Of a stretch of DNA of 20,654 nt, positions 1 to 7,647 are shown in pieces. Position numbers and translations under genes: made by a program. Source of the DNA: a virus; IMG/VR virus record IMGVR_UViG_3300043540_000753, positions 1 to 20,654 of that record; one strand, 5' to 3'. Position 1 is the first letter of the stretch. Every line of letters starts with the position of its first letter. The notes under the pieces were generated by a model. That model was not told the DNA's origin, ran no database searches, and saw only the letters and a list, made by a program, of their open reading frames with translations.

Positions 1-1044
1 CGCCTGCATCTTGTTGTATTCGTAATAGATGATGCCGCCAGCGGCGACAACGCCGGTCAGCAGCAGGGCAATGGGGTTGGCGGTGAGCGCCAGAGCCAGC
101 CCCTCAACAGCGCTGGCGACGCCTGCAATTTTCGTGATGATGCCGTAGGTGACAATCGCGCCGGCCACGAAGATCGCCGCTTCCCCGAACTTCACCAGCC
201 AATCGGAGTTGTCCTTGAGGAAGCCCACGAGATCGCGCAGGTGTCCGACCCAAGAGCGCAGATACCCCTGGAACTGCTCGCCAACCGCCTCCTTCAGTTC
301 GTTCACTTCACGGGCAAGAGCTGCGGACTGCGCCTCAGCGCTGCCGGTCGCTGCGGCCGCCGCGCCCTGAATCTTCGCCGCCTCGCGCATCACCGCGTTG
401 TAGCGGAGTTGCCGGACCTCGCTTTCGTCGAGCGTCCTGCCGGTGAGTTTCTCCTGGCGGTCTACCTCTTTATTGAGATCGACGAAGATCCCCATGGTCC
501 GGAGCCCGCGCGACGCGCCCGACTCGATGGCCATGAGCAGCTTCTCCAGCGCCTCGCCGGGCGTGATGTTCTCGATGGCTGCGGCATCCTTGGCAACCTT
601 CGCAAGCCCCTCCGCTTTCGACAAGTTCATGTCCGCGACCATGAGGCGGTCGACGGCATGGATGGCGTCCTGCGTGCCGAAGCCGACCCTTTTGACCGCT
701 TCGACCGCCCGGTTCGATGCCTCCGCACTCACGCCATGGGCCTTCGCGAGAGCGGCCATCGACAGGCTCATCTTGTCGGTGTGGGCGGCGTGCTGCGCCG
801 CGCCGAGCGTCCACTCCTTGGCCCAGTCGAGCGCCTTTCTGATCGAGTCCGCGAGCAGGTTGCCGGCCGCAGAGCCCTTCACCATGCTGACCGTCAAGCC
901 ATCGATCCCAGCGGACGCGCCCCGCGCGGCCTTCCCCGCCGCCTGCTCCATGCTGGACAGACCGGTGTTGATGCTCTTGATCGAGGCGTTCGCCTTGTTG
1001 ACGTCCACCTCGACGACGAGTTCAAGCTTATTGTCGGCGGGCAT
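1..1044 (-). CDS. Tape measure protein, N-terminal part (cut by window edge)
   Basis: The frame is open for 348 codons from the ATG at 1044 to the left edge, so only the N-terminus is visible. The protein would set tail length as a scaffold inside the tail tube. The sequence is Ala/Lys/Glu-rich and mostly helical. Residues from about 285 to 345 hold two hydrophobic stretches (around AAIFVAGAIVTYGIITKIAG and around TANPIALLLTGVVAAGGIIY), a usual feature of tape measure proteins. Position also supports the call: it follows the tail tube and the frameshifted chaperone, as gpH does in lambda. An in-frame TGA lies just upstream of the ATG, so the start cannot be earlier. No clear Shine-Dalgarno is visible, which is unusual here. 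A nuclease-like cargo gene separates it from the chaperone gene. Confidence 0.85.
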   Translation of the reverse strand, partial: MPADNKLELVVEVDVNKANASIKSINTGLSSMEQAAGKAARGASAGIDGLTVSMVKGSAAGNLLADSIRKALDWAKEWTLGAAQHAAHTDKMSLSMAALAKAHGVSAEASNRAVEAVKRVGFGTQDAIHAVDRLMVADMNLSKAEGLAKVAKDAAAIENITPGEALEKLLMAIESGASRGLRTMGIFVDLNKEVDRQEKLTGRTLDESEVRQLRYNAVMREAAKIQGAAAAATGSAEAQSAALAREVNELKEAVGEQFQGYLRSWVGHLRDLVGFLKDNSDWLVKFGEAAIFVAGAIVTYGIITKIAGVASAVEGLALALTANPIALLLTGVVAAGGIIYYEYNKMQA

Positions 1045-1082
1045 GTTGAATCAGAACTCGGCGGATGGTTTTGGGGTGAAAG

Positions 1083-1100
1083 CTCCTGCACGTGCAGGAG
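1083..1100. repeat. 18-bp perfect palindrome between cargo gene and tape measure
   Basis: CTCCTGCACGTGCAGGAG equals its own reverse complement. It lies 57 bases past the stop of the cargo gene and 38 bases before the tape measure start. As RNA it could form a 7-bp stem with a 4-base loop, but no T tract follows on either strand. It could be a weak terminator, a processing site or a protein-binding site. Confidence 0.6.
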
Positions 1101-1157
1101 ATTGTATTCACCGAAGCGCCGCAGGTTGGGACGGCATCAAACCGGACGGGGCGAGTA

Positions 1158-2012
1158 TCAGACGGTCAGGAGATATCGGTCCGTCAAGAAGGCCATATGG
1201 GGCACCAGCCATGACGGTCCTGCCTGGCCCGCCCACGCGGCCCACAGATCCGGATAGCTCATACAAGTGAACCGGACCTGGCAGCCAGCTACTGCCTCGG
1301 CAAACTTGGCCATCTCGTCACGGTGTTCCTGGAAAGGTCTAAACAGCCGCCAGTTCACTGGTTCCCAGAACAGATAGAGCAGCGTTACCTCCTCGTCCGG
1401 AAAGCAGGCTGCCAAACCCAGAGCGTGTTTGACCAGTTGCGGCGCATCGAGTCGTTTGAAAGCCTTCGGGTTTGTCCGGAGGGAGTCAATCAGCTTGAAA
1501 TACTCAGTTTGTGACCCAGGCCCCTGCAGCGAGTCATAGCTAATGGGGAAGTCGGTGTTGTGACCGTTTAAGTACTCGATGCATTTGGATTCGACTGCAA
1601 CCGATGCACCCTTCGATCCCTTCGCTAAAAGGTCGGGATGCGGAGGAGTGCCATTCAAACCCGTAGGGCACTTGGCTTCGAAATTCAGGCTGCGGAATCC
1701 GTTGTTGCCCGCGAGAGTGAGCCCCGGAAGTGTGGCTTTCCAGAGAGCGAAGGTGTTCACGACCAACGCGGCAGAGGAATGCGCAGCCTGCATCTTTGGC
1801 GGACAGTCTCTTCCGAGATGTCTTGTCCACTCCAGTTCTTTCCCAGCGCCGTGCGCAAAATCCTCTCGGTATAGTTCCTCTCCTATGTCGGTGAGGACGT
1901 TGTCTTCAACGTTTACCACGTAGTTCTGGTAGCCGTCGATCCAAGCTGCTTGAGGCCTGATTTGTCGTAGCCTCGCCGACAGCGCCGCGCCGCACCTTTC
2001 GTAAATGCTCAT
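1158..2012 (-). CDS. Putative PD-(D/E)XK nuclease, restriction-endonuclease-like (cargo gene)
   Basis: This 284-aa protein carries a recognisable nuclease core: Glu112 in FEAK, Pro126-Asp127 in HPDLL, Glu141-Ser-Lys143 in AVESK, and then QLVKHALGL (about 192-200), which fits the helix that often follows this motif. The arrangement resembles the PGN_0703-type putative restriction endonucleases; that family name is from memory. The start is well supported by GGAGGT five bases before the ATG. The gene is not needed for a virion. It sits between the tail chaperone and the tape measure, where lambda-like phages normally have nothing, and its base composition looks less GC-rich than its neighbours. 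A 97-bp AT-richer leader precedes it. It was probably acquired horizontally and may act in defence or inter-phage competition. Substrate and partners are not visible. Confidence 0.6.
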   Translation of the reverse strand: MSIYERCGAALSARLRQIRPQAAWIDGYQNYVVNVEDNVLTDIGEELYREDFAHGAGKELEWTRHLGRDCPPKMQAAHSSAALVVNTFALWKATLPGLTLAGNNGFRSLNFEAKCPTGLNGTPPHPDLLAKGSKGASVAVESKCIEYLNGHNTDFPISYDSLQGPGSQTEYFKLIDSLRTNPKAFKRLDAPQLVKHALGLAACFPDEEVTLLYLFWEPVNWRLFRPFQEHRDEMAKFAEAVAGCQVRFTCMSYPDLWAAWAGQAGPSWLVPHMAFLTDRYLLTV

Positions 2013-2109
2013 CTGTTACCTCCAGTCTCCTATACCGGCAGCGCCATGTTTCAACAAAGGGAATTCGCCAGTTTAATGCAATCTTAATGTCTGCGGGCCA
2101 CTCGTGCTT
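2013..2109 (-). other. AT-richer leader of the cargo gene
   Basis: This 97-bp gap lies between the chaperone extension and the nuclease-like gene and is visibly richer in A and T than its surroundings. Cargo genes often bring their own promoter. The best minus-strand pair, TTGTTG (2057-2052) and TATAGG (2034-2029) with a 17-base spacer, would start RNA inside the ribosome binding site, so it is not convincing. The strong ribosome binding site is at 2018-2023. Confidence 0.3.
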
Positions 2110-3053
2110 CTAATTGCCGCCTCGGTTCTGCATCCGTTCACGATCCAGCAGATCCCGCTCCTCTGCGATGATCAGCATGGCGCAGAGCTCGTCCCCGCGA
2201 ATCTCGTCAAGGCCGACATGAACGCCCAGTTTCAGCGCGCCCATCAGGTCGAGTGCGCGTCGGAGCACTAGCCCTCGCTCTGTGGTTTGGGCGGCATCCA
2301 GGCGGTCCAGCGGGCAATGGTCGCACCGTTCGCCATCGTGCTCCGGCGCGTCGGGGCACAGGCCGGGATCGCACAATTCCTCCCGGCGCAGGGCCCAATG
2401 CACCAGAAACCGGAACGAGGGATCATCCGGCCACTCCCCGGCTAAAAACTTGCGTCGCGATCCTCCGCGAACGCAGTATCCATCGCATCAATAGCCGCCT
2501 TCACCGCGACTGCCTGGTGGATGATGGGCACTTCGCCCGCGTACCCCTCGGTGGTGGCAACGAGCTTCTTATAGAGCGCGGCAGCGGACCCGATGTTGAT
2601 CGTCACCTCCTGCCGGCCAAAGGGCAGGTCGAGCAGCCGCGCGAAGCCGCGCCGGTACTCGAAGACGTCCTTGGCAGAGGGCATCTTCAGCAGATGGATG
2701 GTGGTGGCGCCCAGGACCCGGAGCGTTACCTTGAACGTATCGCCGTCGGGAACCACGTCGTCCACTTCCGCCAGGCTCAACTGCTCGACGACCTTCATAG
2801 CCTCGAAGGCATCGACCTCGGGATCTTCACCGGCGCGGATCTTGGCCACCAGAGCGGCGTCCACATCCTCGCCGTTGGCGACGGTGGTCTCGGAGATGCC
2901 GCGCCCCAACTGCTTCACCAGCACCTTGCGGCGCCGCTGGCGTCCGATCCATTCGTCATCGGAGGGAAAACGGACGCGGACGGTTTTCACGCCGCCCGGC
3001 GTCCGGAGGTTGATGGCAATCGGTCTGGTCGAATCGAATACTTGGATTTCCAT
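2110..3053 (-). CDS. Tail assembly chaperone, -1 frameshift fusion (lambda gpGT-like)
   Basis: The long product would be made when ribosomes slip back one base at the run of five T at 2448-2444, directly at the stop of the short form. It would have 203 residues in the first frame and 111 in the second, 314 in all. The second frame is open straight from the slip site, and the bridging residues (LAGEWPDDPSFRFLV) read like real protein. No good ribosome binding site precedes the only plausible independent start, a GTG at 2403. The extension carries four cysteines spaced like a zinc site, at about 228, 233, 244 and 247 (CDPGLC and CDHC). In lambda and most long-tailed phages such a fusion brings tape measure and tube subunits together. 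The frameshift is inferred from sequence. Confidence 0.7.
2442..2448 (-). promoter_or_regulatory. Candidate -1 ribosomal frameshift site
   Basis: On the minus strand the bases read TTTTTAG, and the last three form the TAG stop of the short chaperone. The Phe codon TTT before the stop can re-pair one base back with another TTT, after which reading continues as TTA GCC GGG into the downstream frame. The site is at the very end of the first frame and the downstream frame has no stop before 2110. No strong stimulatory hairpin is evident. Confidence 0.55.
2442..3053 (-). CDS. Tail assembly chaperone, short form (lambda gpG-like)
   Basis: A 203-aa protein directly downstream of the tail tube gene, in the gpG position. 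It begins MEIQVFDSTRPIAINL. The ATG at 3053 is preferred over an in-frame ATG at 3098, because the earlier start would lie within the end of the tail tube gene and has no ribosome binding site; AAAGGA lies about 11 bases before 3053. The residues around VDAFEAMKVVEQLSLAEVDD and LPFGRQEVTINIG are charged and helical, as expected for a chaperone. The assignment rests mainly on position and on the slip site at its 3' end. Sequence similarity to a named family is not obvious by eye. Confidence 0.65.
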   Translation of the reverse strand: MEIQVFDSTRPIAINLRTPGGVKTVRVRFPSDDEWIGRQRRRKVLVKQLGRGISETTVANGEDVDAALVAKIRAGEDPEVDAFEAMKVVEQLSLAEVDDVVPDGDTFKVTLRVLGATTIHLLKMPSAKDVFEYRRGFARLLDLPFGRQEVTINIGSAAALYKKLVATTEGYAGEVPIIHQAVAVKAAIDAMDTAFAEDRDASF

Positions 3054-3070
3054 GTTTTGTCGAGTCCTTT

Positions 3071-4111
3071 CTACTGGCAGATGGCGTCCACATTGCACTT
3101 CGCGACTGCGGTGATGATGCCGTTTGTCGTGTCATAGATCGGCGTTGCCTCCACCGCGACCGTCACGATCTGGTCCGTCTCGCCGACTTCCGCCGTGGCG
3201 AACGCCACCTTCTGCCACGTGATGTCGACCGAATTGTTGGTGTCGAACTGGAGGTGAATCACCGCCGTGCCCGTGGTCTGCGCCTTGAGCAGCGCCAACT
3301 CCGTGGAGTTGTGATCGAAGCGGGCCACGAACTTGAGCGCGCCCGCGCGGTTACCAAACTCCAGCCTGCCGCGGATCGCGCCGGTGGTCGCATCGCCTGG
3401 CGTCTGGAAGCCGGACCCGGGATAGAAGCCCGCATCCATGCGGATGTTGTTCTTCCACGACGTTTCGAGCGAGACGATGTTCTTGCTCGTCACGTAGTCG
3501 ACGCCGTTGATGGTCAGCGTCAGGGACGCGGACGGCAGGAGTTTCTCCACCGTCGCGGCCGGCATGGTGATCGCGGAAGGCTCCGTGAGCTTGCCGCTGC
3601 CGTGGAACTCGACGTTGATCTTGCTGTTGGCGCGGCCCGGCCCCGAGCCAATCGAAATCGTCCATCCCTCGACAGCGCAACCTGGCATGAGCCGGTCGAT
3701 CACGGAGCCCGCACCCGGGCGGATCTGCTCCACAAATGAGAAATACGGCAATTCGGTCGCGTCACCGTTCGCCGGGATCAGCGGAGTGCAGGTGTAGATC
3801 CAGTTGCCCGCGGAGCCGGTCTTCACAACCTTGCCCAGGCCGAAGCACATGGCCCACGCCGCCATCTCCGCGCTCAGGTACTTTTCGAGCGTCCCGCCCG
3901 TGTCCCAGGACGTTTTGAACGTGGTCGTGGCGAACTCGTGACCCTTGCCGTACTCCTCGGCGTCGTTCTCTGTGTTGAGTTTCGGATTCGCGAGTTGGGC
4001 GTTGAGCTTCTTCAGGCGCCACATCGCCGCGACCAGATTGGCGGTCGCGATGTCGGTCTGCTTGCCGAAGCCAAAGCAGATTTGAACTTCCTGCAGTCTA
4101 GTCGTCGACAT
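3071..4111 (-). CDS. Major tail tube protein (lambda gpV-like position)
   Basis: This 346-aa protein is the probable tail tube subunit, which stacks in rings around the tape measure. It is rich in beta-strand-forming stretches such as ASLTLTINGVDYVTS, GRLEFGNRAGALKFVARF and AVIHLQFDTNNSVDITWQKV, and has the Gly/Thr/Ser content typical of tube proteins. It precedes the frameshifted chaperone, the standard order. The start at 4111 is well supported by AGGAGGT eight bases upstream. It is longer than lambda gpV (246 aa), so it may carry an extra surface domain. The upstream 51-aa gene overlaps its start by 14 bases. Confidence 0.75.
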   Translation of the reverse strand: MSTTRLQEVQICFGFGKQTDIATANLVAAMWRLKKLNAQLANPKLNTENDAEEYGKGHEFATTTFKTSWDTGGTLEKYLSAEMAAWAMCFGLGKVVKTGSAGNWIYTCTPLIPANGDATELPYFSFVEQIRPGAGSVIDRLMPGCAVEGWTISIGSGPGRANSKINVEFHGSGKLTEPSAITMPAATVEKLLPSASLTLTINGVDYVTSKNIVSLETSWKNNIRMDAGFYPGSGFQTPGDATTGAIRGRLEFGNRAGALKFVARFDHNSTELALLKAQTTGTAVIHLQFDTNNSVDITWQKVAFATAEVGETDQIVTVAVEATPIYDTTNGIITAVAKCNVDAICQ

Positions 4112-4253
4112 GGGTCATTACCTCCTGGGTTTTGGCTGGCGGCTCGCACTGGCTATAGCCAGAGACCATCAACGGCGTGAGAACGTCGGGCGTTGCTTCG
4201 ACCTCCACGGGTTCGCCCTGCCCCCATGGCGGCATCATCCAGACCTTTTCCAT
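4098..4253 (-). CDS. Small conserved-looking phage protein (51 aa)
   Basis: A 51-aa acidic frame begins MEKVWMMPPWGQGEPVEVEA, one base after the stop of the gpU-like gene, and ends 14 bases inside the tail tube gene. The tight packing and the orderly sequence (VEVEATPDVLTPLMVSGY) indicate a real gene. The VEVEATPDVLTPLMV stretch resembles short proteins I have seen beside tail genes of other phages, but I cannot attach a family or function. An upstream in-frame ATG at 4382 lies within the gpU-like gene and is not preferred. Confidence 0.6.
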   Translation of the reverse strand: MEKVWMMPPWGQGEPVEVEATPDVLTPLMVSGYSQCEPPAKTQEVMTHVDD

Positions 4254-4254
4254 G

Positions 4255-4722
4255 TCAGTCGTCTCCCATTTCCGTGAATGAAAGTGGAACCTCGAAGTAG
4301 TCCAGGCCCTCTGCATCCGTCTGCCGCTGAATCGTGGGCAGGTCCATGGCGTTGCAGGAGGGATGGACTGTGGCGTTTTCAAGAGCGATCCCCGCCGCCG
4401 TTGGCACGCCTTTTACGATCAAGCGAAACAGCCGGTAGTAGGCTGTGCCGACTGTCGATTCCTCCTTGGCCCGCAGGAACAGCGTGATCTGGTGCTTCCA
4501 CACGTCCACGCCGCCGAACGCGCCCGGTTGCGTTCCCTGCCAGACGACCATGATCGACGGCGACGCCATCTGGTGGAGAGCGTGGGTGAGGCTGATGTTC
4601 TTCGGGTAGGAGTCGTGGTACGCATAGATGCGCGCCGCTTCGCCGCCCACCTCAGTCACCAGCGCCGGGATGTCGCGCAGCATGACGACCAGGTTGTTGA
4701 CGATTTCAGAGGGGTCGATCAT
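4255..4722 (-). CDS. Probable tail terminator / minor tail protein (gpU-like position)
   Basis: This 155-aa protein begins MIDPSEIVNNLVVMLRDIPALV and contains a strand-rich middle (PSIMVVWQGTQPG, HQITLFLRAKEE), a pattern seen in tail terminator and tail completion proteins that cap the tail tube at the neck. It starts within the last bases of the gpZ-like gene (ATGA overlap at 4719-4722), which suggests translational coupling, and is followed directly by the 51-aa gene and the tail tube gene. The gpU role is inferred from gene order and size (lambda gpU has 131 aa) rather than from a diagnostic motif. Confidence 0.55.
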   Translation of the reverse strand: MIDPSEIVNNLVVMLRDIPALVTEVGGEAARIYAYHDSYPKNISLTHALHQMASPSIMVVWQGTQPGAFGGVDVWKHQITLFLRAKEESTVGTAYYRLFRLIVKGVPTAAGIALENATVHPSCNAMDLPTIQRQTDAEGLDYFEVPLSFTEMGDD

Positions 4723-5174
4723 AATTGCTTACCGCCGAGGGCCTTCTCCACCACCAGGCGCGATTTGTTCTCAAGCAGGATTCGATTCGTAGCGTCAAGC
4801 ACGGCGGTCCTGTTCCTCGCCGAGAACACGATCCACGGCTCGATCTTGTTGGTGATCCACGCCTTGATCCGGTCCTTGCGCGTGGAATTGCTGGCCTTCG
4901 CTTTGTTCTCGCTGACGGTCCGGACTTGGAAGTTTCGCTGCATGTCGCCGGAGAGCATCAGGTTGCGCCGGTTGCCTTTCCCCAGCTTCGTTTTCCAAAT
5001 GGCGTACCGCTTGGTAAGTGGCTTCGCGGAGCCATCGGTTGGGCCTTCCGCCGCCGCCAGGCGGTTCTTTACCGCCGCCACGCCGACGTTGCCGATCTTG
5101 AACATCTGGGCCTGACGGAAGTTCAGCCGGTCCAGCCGGATCTGCTTCTTTTGATAGATCCGAATCGAAGGCAT
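4719..5174 (-). CDS. Probable tail completion / virion morphogenesis protein (gpZ or HK97 gp10-like)
   Basis: A 151-aa strongly basic protein. The segment VAAVKNRLAAAEGPTDGSAK followed by PLTKRYAIWKTKLGKGNRRNLMLSGDMQRNF matches the pattern of phage virion morphogenesis and neck proteins, which usually carry a 'PL...YA..K...G......L.L.G.....' stretch. Such proteins act at the head-tail junction. The gene is between the gpFII-like and gpU-like genes, as expected for gpZ. Its stop overlaps the next start by four bases. The first ATG at 5174 gives a coherent N-terminus. Confidence 0.6.
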   Translation of the reverse strand: MPSIRIYQKKQIRLDRLNFRQAQMFKIGNVGVAAVKNRLAAAEGPTDGSAKPLTKRYAIWKTKLGKGNRRNLMLSGDMQRNFQVRTVSENKAKASNSTRKDRIKAWITNKIEPWIVFSARNRTAVLDATNRILLENKSRLVVEKALGGKQL

Positions 5175-5181
5175 GTGAACC

Positions 5182-5490
5182 TCAACCGTGCTTCTTCATC
5201 GATATCGAGGCCCCGCCCGCAGGATCGATGGCTACCTCGAACACGGTGTAGGTGGTCCCGTTGACGGTCGCCAAATCGCCCTTCTCCGGCCGCGCGCCGA
5301 GGTCGGCCAGGTTGACGAACAAGCGCACGAATACCCCGTCCTGGTGGCGCTCCTCGTCGGTGTCCTTCTGGAGAATGCCGGTGATCGGAAACGGAGCGCC
5401 GCCGGCGGCCCGCTGGTAGGTGACCGGCGAACCAAACATCTTGAGGCACGCCGTGTTGAGCGCGGTGAAGGGAGTCGTCATTGCCGGCAT
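5182..5490 (-). CDS. Head-tail joining protein (gpFII-like)
   Basis: This 102-aa protein probably sits at the neck, where head and tail join. It has the length and beta-rich make-up of lambda gpFII (117 aa): an N-terminal stretch containing FGSPVTYQ, a middle containing FPITGILQKDTDEE and FVRLFVNLADL, and a C-terminal region containing KGDLATVNGTTYTVFEVAIDPAGG. The last part resembles the end of Phage_attach-type proteins. An alternative start at 5481 would remove three residues (MPA). The gene starts four bases after the stop of the 158-aa gene. Confidence 0.6.
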   Translation of the reverse strand: MPAMTTPFTALNTACLKMFGSPVTYQRAAGGAPFPITGILQKDTDEERHQDGVFVRLFVNLADLGARPEKGDLATVNGTTYTVFEVAIDPAGGASISMKKHG

Positions 5491-5493
5491 TCC

Positions 5494-5970
5494 CTAGAAC
5501 GTGTGGACGCGGTAGGCCACTTTGACCTTGAGCAGCGCGTCGTTGGCAGCGTTTCCGGTGAACTCGCCCGCACCCAGGTTGTGCAGCACCAACGGCTGGT
5601 TCTCGGCTACGGTCCGTGCGGTGATCGGATCGAGCTTCGCCAGCCCGTACGTGATCTGGTCCGCGGCCTGGTCGATGAAGCCGGTCGTCTCGATGGTCTG
5701 CGAGACTTGGACGCTCGATCCGTCCTTGTATCTGACGGCCAGGTTCGCCGTCGCCTCGGCCAGCACGTTCGTCCCGGCCTTCAGCATCACGACCGCCGAC
5801 AGGAACTCCAGCATCTTGCCGGTGCCCGGCGCCGGCACCAGCGTTTTCGGCGTCGCGCGGAGAGCCTTGATGTCCGCGTTCGACAGCAGGACATCGGCGT
5901 ACCGCAGGTCGCTGGTGCCCTGCGACAGCAACGGAGCAGCGAACTTGCCTTTAACTTTTTGCGCGCCCAT
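5494..5970 (-). CDS. Structural-region protein of unknown function (158 aa)
   Basis: A 158-aa protein between the capsid gene and the neck genes. The N-terminus is basic (MGAQKVKGKF). The middle looks like a beta-sandwich: LVPAPGTGKMLEFLSAVVML, then NLAVRYKDGSSVQVSQTIETTGFIDQ. The 'PAPG-GK-hydrophobic-VMLKAG' pattern suggests a virion surface or neck protein, but I do not recognise a named family. It overlaps the end of the 85-aa gene by 20 bases. By position it could be a second decoration protein, a head fibre, or part of the FI-region variation seen among lambda-like phages. Confidence 0.5.
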   Translation of the reverse strand: MGAQKVKGKFAAPLLSQGTSDLRYADVLLSNADIKALRATPKTLVPAPGTGKMLEFLSAVVMLKAGTNVLAEATANLAVRYKDGSSVQVSQTIETTGFIDQAADQITYGLAKLDPITARTVAENQPLVLHNLGAGEFTGNAANDALLKVKVAYRVHTF

Positions 5971-6208
5971 GGGTGGGTTTCTCCTTCCGATGTTTTTGGG
6001 TTTGTGCGGAAGGTTCGACCATCGTGATCTTCCGCAGTTCGTACAACTGCCGCAGCATTCGTGTGTAGAGGCGCGCCGGGCCCGGTTCGGCCGGAGGAGG
6101 CGGCATCGCCTCCCCCGGTTTCATGGGGACGCCGTTGAGCACGGGCAAGCGCGCGGTGACGAGGAATCGGGCCGAAGGGTCGAACTTCGGCAAGGTGCGG
6201 TACGCCAT
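5951..6208 (-). CDS. Small protein in the lambda FI position (85 aa)
   Basis: An 85-aa basic, proline-rich protein directly downstream of the major capsid gene. It begins MAYRTLPKFDPSARFLVTAR, has a run of prolines (EAMPPPPAEPGPA), and ends in a Lys/Arg-rich tail. No motif is recognised. In lambda the FI gene, an accessory packaging factor, occupies this slot, but there is no visible sequence likeness. The 15-base gap to the capsid gene and the 20-base overlap with the next gene support a real gene. Confidence 0.5.
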   Translation of the reverse strand: MAYRTLPKFDPSARFLVTARLPVLNGVPMKPGEAMPPPPAEPGPARLYTRMLRQLYELRKITMVEPSAQTQKHRKEKPTHGRAKS

Positions 6209-6223
6209 AGTGCCTCCTCTGGA

Positions 6224-7213
6224 CTACGCAATTGCGGTGGTGAAGAAATACCCGAGTTCGGGCGCCACCAGCTTGGTGTCGAAGGCCATCTCGATCTCGA
6301 CGATGTCGCTGGCGATGATTTCCCAGCGGTACCGTTTGATCCGGTTGCCCTCGTTGCCCGCACCGAGATAGCCGGTCCAGGAGAAGGTGTACGCAGCCGA
6401 CGGCGTAAGCAGGCCGGGGTTCGGCGCGACGTTGCAGAGCAACGCGCTCTTGGCCCCGATGAAGGAATGCGCGGCGGTCTGACCCTCGGCCGCCGTGTTC
6501 TCGATGCTGCCCATCACCAGGATGCGGTCCAGTTCGAGAATAGCGGCCAGTGCTTCGCGGCTGACCGTGGCGGGGCGTCCCGCCGTCTGGCCGTACTTCA
6601 CACGGTCCACCAGGTCGGGATGGTCGATCAGCTTCAACCACACCGGCTCGGACAGCACCAGCGTGTTCGCCGGGTATCCGGTGGCCTGCTTGATGGCGAG
6701 TTTGCCGGCGCGAACGTCCTCGATGGGGTTCGACGCCGGATCGTTCCACTGCAGGAACTGGCCGGCGGCGGGACCGGCGGAGACGCCCGTCATGTCGGTG
6801 TTCCACTTGCCGGTCGTGAACAGGTTGGCGGCGAAGATCTTCTCGCGCCGGATCAACGCCTGCTGCGACAGGAACTCGACCGCATCGCGGTCCATGTTGA
6901 GGACCGCGTCGGCGTTCCCGCGCAACTGGTCCGGAATGGGCTTGGCCTCGCCCCACACGTCGGCGAAGTAGGTCGGTGTGTTGTCGAGGCGGTAGCCGAC
7001 GCTGGCGGCCGGAGTGCCGGGCGCGCGGCGTTGCATTTGATCGCGGAAGAAATCGCCGCGATTGTAGACGTAGTAGCGGTCGCTCTGCTTGGTCACCGGG
7101 ATGACGGGGCAGACCTGCGCGGCCACGAACTGGTCCTGGCTCTGAAGATACGCGATGCTGATTTGGGTCAGCGGCGTATTGACGTGAACGTCACCGGGAG
7201 TCGGCGTATACAT
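6224..7213 (-). CDS. Major capsid protein (lambda gpE family)
   Basis: This 329-aa protein forms the icosahedral shell. Length and content match the Phage_cap_E family (lambda gpE has 341 aa): an N-terminal region with AAQVCPVIPVTKQSDRYYVY, then the FADVWGEAKPIPDQLRGNAD stretch, LFTTGKWNTDMTG, PANTLVLSEPVWLKLIDHPD, and a C-terminal RYRWEIIASDIVEIEMAFDT stretch. Order supports it: protease/scaffold, decoration, then capsid. AAAGGAG lies about 12 bases before the ATG at 7213. The other nearby ATG is in a different frame. Confidence 0.9.
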   Translation of the reverse strand: MYTPTPGDVHVNTPLTQISIAYLQSQDQFVAAQVCPVIPVTKQSDRYYVYNRGDFFRDQMQRRAPGTPAASVGYRLDNTPTYFADVWGEAKPIPDQLRGNADAVLNMDRDAVEFLSQQALIRREKIFAANLFTTGKWNTDMTGVSAGPAAGQFLQWNDPASNPIEDVRAGKLAIKQATGYPANTLVLSEPVWLKLIDHPDLVDRVKYGQTAGRPATVSREALAAILELDRILVMGSIENTAAEGQTAAHSFIGAKSALLCNVAPNPGLLTPSAAYTFSWTGYLGAGNEGNRIKRYRWEIIASDIVEIEMAFDTKLVAPELGYFFTTAIA

Positions 7214-7243
7214 GATGGTTCATTGCTCCTTTTCTGGTTGCTT

Positions 7244-7609
7244 CTACCGCTGGAGGATCAGCAGCACCGGGACGATGTCGCCCGCCGCGCCGGCCGCGGC
7301 AAGTGCCTTCGCCAGGATCTTGCCCGAGGACTGGGTGATCGCCTTGCCGTTGGCATCCGCCTCGAGCAGTGCGCCGTTGGCGAACGCCGCGCCTGCCATA
7401 ACTCGGGCGATTTGGCCGGGGAAGGACGCCAGAGCGCAGGGCCGGGCCTGTGCGCTGGGGCCGAGTGCGATGACGCCGTCCGACGCGAGGCCCGCGCCGA
7501 CGACCGCCACCTGCCCGCTGGCGTTGATCGTCCCGAACAGAAACTGCTTCATGGACAGGTCGGCGCTAGCCGGGACCGAGACCGTTTGCAAACTGACTTC
7601 GAAAGCCAT
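7244..7609 (-). CDS. Head decoration protein (lambda gpD-like)
   Basis: A 121-aa protein between the protease/scaffold gene and the major capsid gene, exactly the gpD slot (lambda gpD has 110 aa). It is Ala/Gly-rich and beta-prone, with FLFGTINASGQVAVVGAG, IALGPSAQARPCALASF and ANGALLEADANGKAIT. Decoration trimers bind the expanded capsid at its three-fold sites and stabilise it against packed DNA. AAAAGGAG precedes the ATG at 7609 with good spacing. It could equally be named a capsid cement protein; the role is the same. Confidence 0.75.
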   Translation of the reverse strand: MAFEVSLQTVSVPASADLSMKQFLFGTINASGQVAVVGAGLASDGVIALGPSAQARPCALASFPGQIARVMAGAAFANGALLEADANGKAITQSSGKILAKALAAAGAAGDIVPVLLILQR

Positions 7610-7647
7610 AATCGATTGCTCCTTTTCGGTTGGATTGGCTCGCCGCC

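Noticed and set aside
241-1257. Plus-strand open frames opposite the tape measure gene
   Set aside because: The minus-strand reading gives a coherent helical tape measure N-terminus running off the window edge. The plus-strand readings are Arg/His-rich shadows.
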